Below are positions 17,409-25,291 of a DNA stretch of 40,417 nt, piece after piece (positions within the stretch are counted from its first letter, which is position 1; every line of letters starts with the position of its first letter). The notes under the pieces were generated by a model. The model did no database searches. It saw only the letters and a list, made by a program, of their open reading frames with translations, and was not told the origin of the DNA. This DNA comes from Chryseobacterium gleum (GTDB taxonomy: Bacteria > Bacteroidota > Bacteroidia > Flavobacteriales_D > UBA2798): the NCBI GenBank assembly GCA_945865695.1, contig CAMBFX010000009.1, forward strand, positions 1 to 40,417, written 5' to 3'. A program made the translations under genes and the position numbers.

Positions 17409-17765
17409 ATGAAAACATTAGTTATCGGGGCAAGTGAAAATCCAGAAAGATATGCTTACAAAGCCATTCATCAGTTGGTAAAGGCGGGACATGAAGTAAA
17501 AGCAGTAGGACTAAAAAAGGGCAATGTTGCAGGAATTGAGATTGAAACGGGGAAACCAGTTTTTGAAAATATAGATACGGTTACATTGTATGTTGGACCA
17601 AACAACCAATCAGTTTTTTATGATTATATTTTATCTCTTAAACCACGTAGAGTGATTTTTAATCCGGGCACCGAAAATCCTGAATTATTTAATCTTTTGC
17701 GAGAGAATAAAATAGATTTGGAGATTGCTTGTACTCTGGTGCTTTTAGCGACCAACGCTTACTAA
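17409..17765 (+). CDS. CoA-binding (YccU-like) small Rossmann protein
   Basis: This 118-residue single-domain protein of the CoA_binding_2 family starts with the nucleotide-binding glycine motif MKTLVIGASENPERYAYKA. It continues with the family segments GHEVKAVGLKKG, DTVTLYVGPNNQ, VIFNPGTENPEL and EIACTLVLLAT, covering the whole protein. The family folds like the N-terminal domain of succinyl-CoA synthetase alpha and binds CoA; its cellular role is not settled. The gene is read divergently from the RND exporter, 62 bp apart, from its own promoter. Its stop codon overlaps the end of the decayed DinB-like gene on the other strand. Confidence 0.88.
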   Translation: MKTLVIGASENPERYAYKAIHQLVKAGHEVKAVGLKKGNVAGIEIETGKPVFENIDTVTLYVGPNNQSVFYDYILSLKPRRVIFNPGTENPELFNLLRENKIDLEIACTLVLLATNAY

Positions 17766-18197
17766 ATAATCCTTCTTAAATAATTAATTTGGCCTAAATG
17801 ATAATCTAAATGCGATTGTCAAATCAAAAGCAATTCAACATTGGTAAACTCTTTGCCTAAAAAGGTAAATTTATAGACTTTATCTAAGTCATCAGAGTTC
17901 AATTTAGAAAGCGAAATTTGAATGAAAAAGATAGATTATTTACTATTTTTATCAATTCTTCACGTTTTAAACCCGTTTAAGAAAATTTGATATTACGATT
18001 TCTAATATAACCTGTTTTATCAATTGCGGAACCAATAAAATACGTCTAATTACCGCATAAATACTGAGAAAGTGCGCCTTCCGAGTTCATTATTTCATCC
18101 CTTAAACCCATAAATTTTCATTGGTTTTTAATGCCAAAATCGCATTTTTTAATGAATTTAGGTCTCTAACTAAAATTTCTTCAATTGTCTTTATCAT
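17762..18197 (-). pseudogene. Decayed DinB-like (DUF1572-type) protein gene
   Basis: On the minus strand the region reads, in shifting frames, as a DinB/YfiT-like protein of about 145 residues. From the ATG at 18197 come MIKTIEEILVRDLNSLKNAI and LALKTNENLWV, then a stop. In another frame follow NSEGALSQYLCGN, stop, TYFIGSAIDKTGYIRNRNIKFS, stop, TGLKREELIKIVNN. In a third frame come SKLNSDDLDKVYKFTFLGKEF and TNVELLLI, stop, QSHLDYHLGQINYLRRII, stop. The order of segments (hydrophobic helix, KTGYIRNR, DLDK, FLGKEFT, HLDYHLGQINYLRR) follows the intact family. At least four in-frame stops and two frameshifts mark long-standing inactivation, not a sequencing slip. It fills the whole gap between the CoA-binding and FKBP genes. 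Confidence 0.82.
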
Positions 18198-18206
18198 TTT
18201 CTCTTT

Positions 18207-18233
18207 TTTGGCATGATTTTTAAACTATCTTCG
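18207..18233 (+). promoter_or_regulatory. Probable promoter of the FKBP gene
   Basis: TATCTTCG at 18226-18233 is a variant -7 box, the same octamer as in front of pyrR, 16 bp before the ATG. TTTG at 18207-18210 may be the -33 box, but the 15-bp spacing is shorter than usual. Confidence 0.42.
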
Positions 18234-18249
18234 CAAACCAATAATCATT

Positions 18250-18945
18250 ATGAAAAAAGTAATATTAATCTTCGCAGTCGCCATTTTTACAATGACTGCT
18301 TGTCGTTCACAAGACAAAACTAAAGAAATCAGTACTCAAAACATGGAAAACAACAAAGATTCGGTAAGTTACGGCCTCGGGTTGTTAATTGCCAAGAATT
18401 TAAAGGGTCAAGGAATTGACGCATTAAATTATGAAAAATTCATTGAAGGAATGAAAGCCACTATGAGTGGTGAAAAACCATTAATTTCTGAGCAAGAAGC
18501 AAATGCTTATATTAATGAATACATTCAATCTCTTGCTGCTGGAAAATCTGCTAAAAATACCGAAGCAGGTAAAAAGTACCTCGCAGAAAACGGAAAGAAA
18601 AAAGGAGTTACTACGACTGCCAGTGGTTTGCAATATGAAGTAATTAAAAAAGGAACAGGCGCAAAACCAAAAGATGTAAATACAAATGTAACGGCTCATT
18701 ACCACGGAACATTAATTGATGGAACCGTTTTCGATAGCTCTGTTGATCGTAATCAACCATTTGTAACTAATGTGGGGCAAGTTATTAAAGCATGGCAAGA
18801 AGCTCTTTTGATGATGGAAGTTGGAACGAAATTAAGAATCGTTTGCCCTCCTGAAATTGCATATGGTGATAGAGGTGCAGGTGGAGCGATTGGTCCTAAT
18901 TCTGTTTTGGTTTTCGAAATGGAATTAATATCCATTAATAATTAA
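18250..18945 (+). CDS. FKBP-type peptidyl-prolyl isomerase lipoprotein (Mip/FkpA-like)
   Basis: This enzyme catalyses cis-trans isomerisation of prolyl bonds in envelope proteins. The first 18 residues form a lipoprotein signal with lipobox MTAC (Cys18), so the protein should be anchored in the cell envelope. Residues 37-110 match the FkpA-type N-terminal helical dimerisation domain (DSVSYGLGLLIAKNLKGQGI, YIQSLAAGKSAKN). The FKBP domain spans about 120-230, with ASGLQYEVIKKGTG, HYHGTLIDGTVFDSS, VIKAWQEALLMMEVGTK and PPEIAYGDRGAGG-IGPNSVLVFEMEL. The active-site aromatics and the YG-ring motif are kept. Its stop codon shares a base with the start of the L,D-transpeptidase gene (TAATG), and a terminator-like hairpin lies 34 bp after the stop. 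Confidence 0.94.
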   Translation: MKKVILIFAVAIFTMTACRSQDKTKEISTQNMENNKDSVSYGLGLLIAKNLKGQGIDALNYEKFIEGMKATMSGEKPLISEQEANAYINEYIQSLAAGKSAKNTEAGKKYLAENGKKKGVTTTASGLQYEVIKKGTGAKPKDVNTNVTAHYHGTLIDGTVFDSSVDRNQPFVTNVGQVIKAWQEALLMMEVGTKLRIVCPPEIAYGDRGAGGAIGPNSVLVFEMELISINN

Positions 18946-20651
18946 TGAGTCAATACTTCTCAATTGATTTTATAACTGAAAAGCTCTCTTTAAAAGGGAG
19001 CTTTTTTGGGCTATTGGTATTGCTTTCTGCTTGTGGAAGTCCCGAAATAATTGATGAAGAATCATTGTCGGAGGAAGAAAAGACTGAAATGGTTTCATCC
19101 GAAATAAAAGCTATTCTTATTGGGAAATCAGGTTCATTTGAGTTGGAAGGTGAAACGATAATAACTACTGATTTTTTGAATAAATTATATGCTTCTGGTC
19201 AACCCGAATGGTATGATGGAAAAGAGGACTCAAACAATGGAAAATTGTTTCTTGATTTATTAAGCAAAGCTCATTATTATGGATTGGATACTGCCTTTTA
19301 TCATACTCAACTTATTCGAAACACATTAAAAAAATCCAATTCAGAAGAAGATTTTTCGTTAAAATCGAAACAGTTGGCAATAGTAGATATCTTAATTTCG
19401 GATGGAATTTTTCTATTTGCCACACATGTTAGCAAAGGTTTTTTGAATCCCGAAAAAGCGGAAGTAGTTTGGAAAAAGGATTCTTTAATAACCGATTTAG
19501 TAAAATTGGTTATTGATAATAAAGGAGAAAAACTTAAAAAAGAAATTTTAAATCTTCAACCACGTTATTTCGAATACAAAGATTTAATGATTGGATTGAA
19601 AAATTATTTGGATTCAAATAAAACATTAAGTGAAGAAAAAGTAGAATTTGCATCAATTAAAAAGGATTCTGCCACTTGTGGAAAGCAAGTTCGTGCGCGA
19701 TTGATTCATTTAAAATATTTGTCAGAAAAGGATAAAGATATGGATTCAATGGCTGTAAAAGCATTAACAAAATATCAAGAAGATCATGCTTTGGATAACG
19801 ATGGTAAAATTGGATCAAATACTTTGCAATCTCTTAGTGAATCTGAAATGGATAAGTTTAGAAGAGCTTGTTTAGCATTAGAGAAATGGCGTTGGAAAAA
19901 CCGAGATAAAGAATTTCAATTTCGTTTGAATATACCTGAATATGAATTAACCATTATTAGAAACGATTCTATTATTCATCGAGAAAGAGCCGTTACAGGA
20001 ACAGTAGTAACTCAAACTCCAGAATTAAAAGCCAAAATAAAATGGATTACACTACACCCTTATTGGCATTTACCTTATAGTATTTCAAGCACAGAGTTTC
20101 TGTATTCAGCACAACGTGATACAGCCTATATTAAAAAAGCGGGTTATCAAGTTTTCAAAGGAACTGAACTAGTAAATACCAAAGATGTTAATTGGAAAAA
20201 TTTATCGAAAAATAATTTTCCCTACCGTATACGTCAGAACGGTGGATATGGGAATAGTTTAGGTTTAATTGTTTTTCATTTTCCAAATAAGTATGATGTA
20301 TATATGCATGATACCCCTTCAAAATATTTTTTTAAAAAATCTACTAGGGCCTTTAGTCATGGATGTATGCGATTGAATGAACCATTTAAAATCGCTGAAA
20401 TTGTAATGAAAAATGAAAAACCAAAAGATACCATTACTGCTGATACTTTAAAAAAATGGGCATTAAGAGGTTATGAGCAACGAATAAATTTGAAAATTCA
20501 AGTTCCAGTTGAAGTGGATTATATTTCGGTATCTGGAAATTCTATTGGTAAAATTATTTTTCATCTTGATATTTATAAACGTGACGAAAAATTCTTGCCA
20601 TTCATCTATCCCAGAAAAAGTCAAATAGCTATAAAAGAGGAAGAAATTTAA
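18945..20651 (+). CDS. L,D-transpeptidase (YcbB/LdtD-like) lipoprotein
   Basis: This enzyme class makes 3-3 cross-links in peptidoglycan or attaches proteins to it, acting in the periplasm. The domain order fits the YcbB family. There is an N-terminal region with scaffold motifs, then a peptidoglycan-binding-like segment near 265-290 (MAVKALTKYQEDHALDNDGKIG) and the EKWRWKNRDKEFQFRLNIPEYEL linker typical of the family. The YkuD catalytic domain follows, with HPYWHLPYSIS and SHGCMRL, where Cys474 is the nucleophile and His472 its partner. A lipobox LSAC (Cys30) lies unusually far from the ATG: the first 17 residues are not signal-like and are encoded across a terminator hairpin. No better start exists between the ATG at 18945 and the lipobox. 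Confidence 0.88.
   Translation: MSQYFSIDFITEKLSLKGSFFGLLVLLSACGSPEIIDEESLSEEEKTEMVSSEIKAILIGKSGSFELEGETIITTDFLNKLYASGQPEWYDGKEDSNNGKLFLDLLSKAHYYGLDTAFYHTQLIRNTLKKSNSEEDFSLKSKQLAIVDILISDGIFLFATHVSKGFLNPEKAEVVWKKDSLITDLVKLVIDNKGEKLKKEILNLQPRYFEYKDLMIGLKNYLDSNKTLSEEKVEFASIKKDSATCGKQVRARLIHLKYLSEKDKDMDSMAVKALTKYQEDHALDNDGKIGSNTLQSLSESEMDKFRRACLALEKWRWKNRDKEFQFRLNIPEYELTIIRNDSIIHRERAVTGTVVTQTPELKAKIKWITLHPYWHLPYSISSTEFLYSAQRDTAYIKKAGYQVFKGTELVNTKDVNWKNLSKNNFPYRIRQNGGYGNSLGLIVFHFPNKYDVYMHDTPSKYFFKKSTRAFSHGCMRLNEPFKIAEIVMKNEKPKDTITADTLKKWALRGYEQRINLKIQVPVEVDYISVSGNSIGKIIFHLDIYKRDEKFLPFIYPRKSQIAIKEEEI
18979..19007 (+). terminator. Terminator-like hairpin inside the start of the L,D-transpeptidase gene
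   Basis: AAAAGCTCTC (18979-18988) pairs with GGGAGCTTTT (18996-19005) as a 10-bp stem with one G-U pair and a 7-nt loop, followed by a T tract to 19007. It sits 34 bp after the FKBP stop codon, the normal place for that gene's terminator, but within codons 12-21 of the next gene. Confidence 0.7.
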
Positions 20652-20767
20652 ATTGCTTAATCTATGTTGGGGAAATAAAATTAGGAGAAAAACCCACTTT
20701 AACTTAAATCTTGAATATTTCAATATTTACTCCTCTAAGCGTATATTGTTTTTACTTTTTAAATTAA

Positions 20768-20929
20768 ATGAACTTATCGATTTTTAAAAATGATGTTCAT
20801 CTCAAATGGTATTATGCCGAAAGTGATGATGATAGGTATGAAGTAGGACAAGATGACGCTTTTATGGTAAAAGTTCTTTTTCAATTTATCGTTAATAAAA
20901 AAGAAATACGAAAAACGGTTGTAGCTTGA
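20768..20929 (+). CDS. Short hypothetical protein, possibly a fragment
   Basis: A 53-codon frame starts at an ATG after an AT-rich leader: MNLSIFKNDVHLKWYYAESD, then acidic DDRYEVGQDDAF, then a hydrophobic strand FMVKVLFQFIVNKKEIRK. It has the amino-acid make-up of a real protein but no recognised family, and it may be the front part of a longer lost gene. It is the only content I see in the 417-bp gap 20652-21068 besides the promoter near its right end. Confidence 0.3.
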   Translation: MNLSIFKNDVHLKWYYAESDDDRYEVGQDDAFMVKVLFQFIVNKKEIRKTVVA

Positions 20930-21042
20930 TTTAATGCATTGGTATTTTAATAAAAAAGGTATAAATCTCCATTAAAATCTATTTCCAGCTAATTTCATTG
21001 GTAAAAACAGGATTAATTATAATAAATCATAACGCTTTTGCA

Positions 21043-21050
21043 TACATTTG
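21043..21050 (+). promoter_or_regulatory. -7 box of the E1 dehydrogenase gene
   Basis: TACATTTG fits TAnnTTTG exactly and lies 18 bp before the ATG. No clear TTG is found at the right distance upstream. Confidence 0.45.
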
Positions 21051-21068
21051 TAATTCAAAAATAAGCCA

Positions 21069-23072
21069 ATGTCAACAACTACCCCATCCACTTTCCATTA
21101 CGACAAAAAAAATCTAACCAACGAAGAGCTCGTTGATATTTATAAAGCGATTCAACTTCCGAGATTAATCGAAGACAAAATGTTGATTCTTCTCCGTCAA
21201 GGAAAAATTTCTAAATGGTTTTCGGGATACGGTCAAGAAGGAATTTCGGTTGGAACAACTCTAGCTATGCAAAAAGAAGAATACATTCTTCCAATGCACC
21301 GTAATTTAGGAGTGTTTACTTCCCGTGGATTACCACTTCATCGTTTGTTTGCACAATTTCAAGGAAAAGAATTAGGTTTTACCAATGGTAGAGACCGCTC
21401 TTTTCACTTCGGAGTAAAAGAATTTAATATTGTTGGAATGATTTCACATCTCGGTCCACAGTTAGGAATTGCCGATGGAATTGCGTTAGCTCATAAATTA
21501 AAAAAAGAAAATAATTGCACACTCGTTTTCTCGGGTGACGGTGGTGCCAGCGAAGGAGATTTTCATGAAGCATTAAACGTGGCAGCTGTTTGGGATTTAC
21601 CAGTGATTTTTGCCATCGAAAATAATCAATGGGGATTATCAACTCCTTCAAGCGAACAATTCCGTTGCAAACAATTTATTGATAAAGCGATTGGTTATGG
21701 AATGGAAGGAGTGCAAGTAGATGGAAATAATATTTTAGATGTTTACCATGCAGTGAAAAAAATAGGAGAGGAGATTCGTAAAAATCCTCGTCCAGTTTTA
21801 TTAGAATGCGTCACTTTTCGTATGCGTGGACATGAAGAAGCATCGGGAACAAAATATTATCCCGAAGGTTTACAAGATAAATGGAGTATTAAAGATCCAG
21901 TAAATAATTATGAAGCTTGGTTATTGCATGAAGGAATTTTAACGGAAGAAAAAGCGAATGCTATCAAGGCAGAAATAAAGCAACAAATAGTTGACGAATT
22001 AGAAATTGCTTATGCTGCACCCGAAATTTCTGTTAGCACGGATAAAGAAGTGCGTGACTTATTTCAAGCACATGATGGAAAAGCAAAAGCTCCTGCTACT
22101 GAAAAGAAAACCGATAAACGTTTGATTGATGCCATTTCTGATGCGTTGAAACAAGGAATGCAAAAACATCCCAACTTGGTTTTAATGGGTCAAGATATTG
22201 GAGAATATGGTGGTGTTTTTAAAGTAACAGATGGATTTGTGAAGGAATTCGGAAAAGAAAGAGTGAGAAATACGCCATTATGTGAGAGCGCAATCATTGG
22301 AGCAGGATTAGGTTTATCTATCTCTGGACAAAAAGCTATGTGTGAAATGCAGTTTGCCGATTTTGTTACTTGTGGCTTCAATCAAATTGTAAATAATTTA
22401 GCAAAGATTCATTATCGTTGGGGACAGAATGCAGATGTAGTAGTACGCATGCCTACAGGTGCAGGAGCTGGCGCTGGACCTTTTCATTCGCAAAGTAACG
22501 AAGCCTGGTTTTTTCATACACCAGGATTGAAGGTGGTTTATCCAGCTTTCCCAAATGAAGCAAAAGGATTATTATTGGCAGCATTAGAAGATCCAAATCC
22601 AGTAATGTATTTCGAACATAAAGCGCTTTACAGAAGTTTATCCGAAGAAGTGTATGATGATTATTTTACTGTAGAAATTGGCAAAGCTTCATTGGTAAAA
22701 GAAGGTTCTGATATTTCTATCATCACATATGGAATGGGTGTTCATTGGGCACTAAGAGCATTAGAAAAATACCCAGAAATAAAAGCAGATATCGTTAATT
22801 TAAGAACATTATTACCATTAGATACAGAGGCAATTTATGCTTCGGCAAAGAAAACAGGAAAAGTAATTGTTTTGCAAGAAGATTGTTTTACGGGAGGAAT
22901 AGGTGGTGAAATTGCAGCATTAATTTCTGAAAATTGTTTCGAATATTTGGATGCGCCTGTAGCAAGAATCGGAAGTTTAGATACTCCGGTTCCATTTTCA
23001 ATTCCATTAGAAAATAATTTTTTACCAGTAGAAAGATTTGAAGCGAAGCTGAAAGAACTCCTTAAATTTTGA
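21069..23072 (+). CDS. 2-oxoacid dehydrogenase E1, fused alpha and beta subunits
   Basis: This is the thiamine-diphosphate-dependent E1 component of a pyruvate or branched-chain 2-oxoacid dehydrogenase complex. Residues 1-335 are the alpha part: GYGQEGISVGTTLAM, MHRNLGVFTSRG, and the cofactor-binding GDGGASEGDFHEALN (156-170) ending in NNQW near 185. After a short linker (KAKAPATEKKT) residues 350-667 are the beta part: ALKQGMQKHPNLVLMGQDIG, RVRNTPLCESAIIGAGLGLS, MQFADFVTCGFNQI, and HSQSNEAWFFHTPGLKVVYP with PNPVMYFEHKALYR. Alpha/beta fusions of this length (667) are common in Bacteroidota. The alpha part resembles branched-chain/acetoin types, so the exact substrate is left open. E2 and E3 genes are not in the window. 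The next gene starts 2 bp after the stop. Confidence 0.92.
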   Translation: MSTTTPSTFHYDKKNLTNEELVDIYKAIQLPRLIEDKMLILLRQGKISKWFSGYGQEGISVGTTLAMQKEEYILPMHRNLGVFTSRGLPLHRLFAQFQGKELGFTNGRDRSFHFGVKEFNIVGMISHLGPQLGIADGIALAHKLKKENNCTLVFSGDGGASEGDFHEALNVAAVWDLPVIFAIENNQWGLSTPSSEQFRCKQFIDKAIGYGMEGVQVDGNNILDVYHAVKKIGEEIRKNPRPVLLECVTFRMRGHEEASGTKYYPEGLQDKWSIKDPVNNYEAWLLHEGILTEEKANAIKAEIKQQIVDELEIAYAAPEISVSTDKEVRDLFQAHDGKAKAPATEKKTDKRLIDAISDALKQGMQKHPNLVLMGQDIGEYGGVFKVTDGFVKEFGKERVRNTPLCESAIIGAGLGLSISGQKAMCEMQFADFVTCGFNQIVNNLAKIHYRWGQNADVVVRMPTGAGAGAGPFHSQSNEAWFFHTPGLKVVYPAFPNEAKGLLLAALEDPNPVMYFEHKALYRSLSEEVYDDYFTVEIGKASLVKEGSDISIITYGMGVHWALRALEKYPEIKADIVNLRTLLPLDTEAIYASAKKTGKVIVLQEDCFTGGIGGEIAALISENCFEYLDAPVARIGSLDTPVPFSIPLENNFLPVERFEAKLKELLKF

Positions 23073-23074
23073 TA

Positions 23075-24052
23075 ATGAATTTCTTGTTTAATTCTTTCCA
23101 ATTTTTAAAGGTAGTAAATTTTTTGCCATTTATAATAATAGTTTTTATCTTTTCCTCTTGTGAAAAAGACCAAGTTATTGTTCAATACAAAACCAAAAAT
23201 GCAATTGTTATTGTGGTGGATGGGCCGCGCTATTTGGAAACATGGGGAGATGAGCAACACCGATTTATTCCACAAAGATTTTCCAGAAAATCAGAAGCGG
23301 TAATATGTACTAAAATGTACAACGAAGGAATTACCAATACGATGAACGGACACGCAGCTTTGCTTACAGGTAATTATATTTCCATTGATAATTCAGGATT
23401 ACAGAACCCAGAATTTCCTTCTTTTCATCAGCACGCTCAATCATTTTTTGGAATGCCAGCTAACAAAACATGGATCATTGCTTCTAAAGATAAAATTGCG
23501 GCATTGGGTAATTGCACACAATCCGATTGGAAGGATTTATTTCTTCCTCAATTAGATTGTGGAGTGAGTGGATTAAATTCAGCGTATCGTCATGATAGCA
23601 TTACTTTTTTTAATGTAAAAAATATCCTAAGTACTTTTCACCCTTCTTATGTTTTGATTAATTTCAGAGAACCCGATTTTTCAGCGCATAGTGCCGATTC
23701 TTTAGGATATCTCAAAGGAATTAAAGATACCGATTCAATGGCCATTGCTTTGTTAGATTTTATTCAAAATGATCCTTTTTATTCAGGAAATACCACTTTT
23801 ATTATTACCAACGATCACGGACGACATTTGCCTGGTCAAGGTGGATATACTAGTCATGGTGATAATTGTGAAGGTTGCAGACACACTGAATTTTTTGCAG
23901 TGAGTCCTGATTTTAAAAGAAATTATATTTCGCATCAACGGTACAGTATGATTGATATTACAGCTACCATCGCAGAAATTACTGGAGTGAAGATGGAATT
24001 TGGAAAAGGAAAAGTGATGTGGGATATTTTGCAAGAATACGAAAGATGGTAG
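23075..24052 (+). CDS. Alkaline-phosphatase-superfamily lipoprotein
   Basis: The 325-residue product has an N-terminal hydrophobic segment ending in FIFSSC, a lipobox, so it is a likely envelope lipoprotein. The rest shows the metal-site pattern of the alkaline phosphatase/sulfatase/phosphoglycerate mutase fold: VIVVDGPRYLETWG with the first Asp, ITNTMNGHAALLTG with the probable Thr nucleophile, FREPDFSAHSADS, FIITNDHGRHL, and a late His in YTSHGDNCEGCRHTEFFAVSP. The substrate is unknown. The frame also opens with a TTG at 23069, inside the previous gene, but the ATG at 23075 is the natural start, 2 bp after the E1 stop. It is probably cotranscribed with E1, though no functional link is evident. 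Confidence 0.8.
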   Translation: MNFLFNSFQFLKVVNFLPFIIIVFIFSSCEKDQVIVQYKTKNAIVIVVDGPRYLETWGDEQHRFIPQRFSRKSEAVICTKMYNEGITNTMNGHAALLTGNYISIDNSGLQNPEFPSFHQHAQSFFGMPANKTWIIASKDKIAALGNCTQSDWKDLFLPQLDCGVSGLNSAYRHDSITFFNVKNILSTFHPSYVLINFREPDFSAHSADSLGYLKGIKDTDSMAIALLDFIQNDPFYSGNTTFIITNDHGRHLPGQGGYTSHGDNCEGCRHTEFFAVSPDFKRNYISHQRYSMIDITATIAEITGVKMEFGKGKVMWDILQEYERW

Positions 24053-24250
24053 TGTAGATGATTGTATGGAAATAATAATTGAAAAATTGATTTAATTTCA
24101 GTTGTTTTTTTAATATTATTTTTAGTTTAGTCCTGCTTTTTTCACTTTGGTCATATAAATAGTTAAAATTTTTAAAAATGAAGGGCTGGCACCATTGTTG
24201 AAATAATTGAAATTGAAAAAAGCAATATTTTTACTAATCAAATTTATCTC

Positions 24251-25159
24251 ATGAAAAAGTTAATATACTTCGTCGCCGCTCTTATTCTAATAGTCACTTC
24301 TTGTAAAAAAGACCCAGATCCGGTTCCAGATCCAACTCCAGTTGGCCCTCGTTTAATTTTTAAATTTAAATTTGATTCAACTCAAGTTAGATTGGATAAT
24401 TTGGGTAATCCTGTAACTATTCCAATTGGTAATGAAGCACAATCTCCAAAATTTAATTCAATGGCAGCACATTATATCGAACTTGCTCCCGGAGACTTAA
24501 CTCCATTGGGAAATGGTGAAGTAATTTATCGCGCAAACGAAAATACTTTGGGTTGGACCAATGCTGTTGAATTTGATGATTTAAATTTAGTAGGTGAAGG
24601 TGAAGAAGCATTTTCTATCCCAATTAGTCAAGTGGCATCTGGAAGCTATAAATGGATTCGTTTATCAGTGGCTTATCAGAATGCCGATATCAAATTCAAA
24701 TCTAATTCTTATGTAGGTTGGGGAACTGTAGCCTCTTTTCTTTCATTTAATACTTGGATAAATGATTTTACAATCAAAACACAAAGCATAACAGTGAATG
24801 ATGATAAACTTCAAGGCTATTGGGGATTTGAAGCCAATATTCCGTTTTTTGGATATTATACTTTAACTGGACAAGCACCCAGCGGAGCAACAACAGTTGT
24901 TAATCCATTACAAGCCACTTCACCTATTCCTGCGGGATCTTGTGTTGTAACTGCGCAGTTTGTCAACACTTCTGGAAACCCTTTCAATTTAACGATCACA
25001 GGAAACGAAACCGAGGATATTATTGTAACAGTTTCCATTTCTACCAATAAAAGTTTTGAATGGATGGAGAATAGCGGTGACCAATTATACGAACCAGCTG
25101 CTGGCGATACCTTAGTAGACATGGGCGTAAGAGGATTGATTCCGATTATTGGGTTGTAA
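24251..25159 (+). CDS. Hypothetical lipoprotein with beta-rich body
   Basis: The protein begins MKKLIYFVAALILIVTSCKK, with a lipobox (Cys18) followed by KKD and a short Pro/Asp spacer (PDPVPDPTPVGP). This spacer is typical of Bacteroidota surface or periplasmic lipoproteins. The 302-residue body is rich in beta-strand-like segments (RLIFKFKFDSTQVRLDN, YKWIRLSVAYQNADIKFKS) and hydrophobic near its end. I see no catalytic motif and recognise no named family. It may be related to MbnP-like lipoproteins, but this is a guess. It stands alone, with 198 bp before it (no gene seen) and a 7-bp tandem array starting 7 bp after its stop. Confidence 0.72.
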   Translation: MKKLIYFVAALILIVTSCKKDPDPVPDPTPVGPRLIFKFKFDSTQVRLDNLGNPVTIPIGNEAQSPKFNSMAAHYIELAPGDLTPLGNGEVIYRANENTLGWTNAVEFDDLNLVGEGEEAFSIPISQVASGSYKWIRLSVAYQNADIKFKSNSYVGWGTVASFLSFNTWINDFTIKTQSITVNDDKLQGYWGFEANIPFFGYYTLTGQAPSGATTVVNPLQATSPIPAGSCVVTAQFVNTSGNPFNLTITGNETEDIIVTVSISTNKSFEWMENSGDQLYEPAAGDTLVDMGVRGLIPIIGL

Positions 25160-25166
25160 GAATTTT

Positions 25167-25212
25167 AGTTCAAAGTTCAAAGTTCAAAGTTCAAAGTTCA
25201 AAGTTCAAAGTT
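25167..25212. repeat. Tandem array of a 7-bp unit (AGTTCAA)
   Basis: Six and a half perfect head-to-tail copies of AGTTCAA lie directly after the lipoprotein gene. The perfect copies imply recent slippage, so copy number probably varies between strains. Confidence 0.95.
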
Positions 25213-25249
25213 GTTTATGGGGCAACAAAACTAACTTGTTTTCCGTCTT

Positions 25250-25288
25250 CATTAAACATTAAACATTAAACATTAAACATTAAACATT
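25250..25288. repeat. Tandem array of a 7-bp unit (CATTAAA)
   Basis: Five and a half perfect copies of CATTAAA lie 37 bp after the AGTTCAA array and end 4 bp before the stop codon of the convergent hypothetical gene. The unit length is the same as in the two other arrays of this window but the sequence differs. Confidence 0.95.
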
Positions 25289-25291
25289 CCT

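Noticed and set aside
24053-24250. Small gene between the phosphatase-fold lipoprotein and the next lipoprotein
   Set aside because: No protein-like frame was found on either strand.
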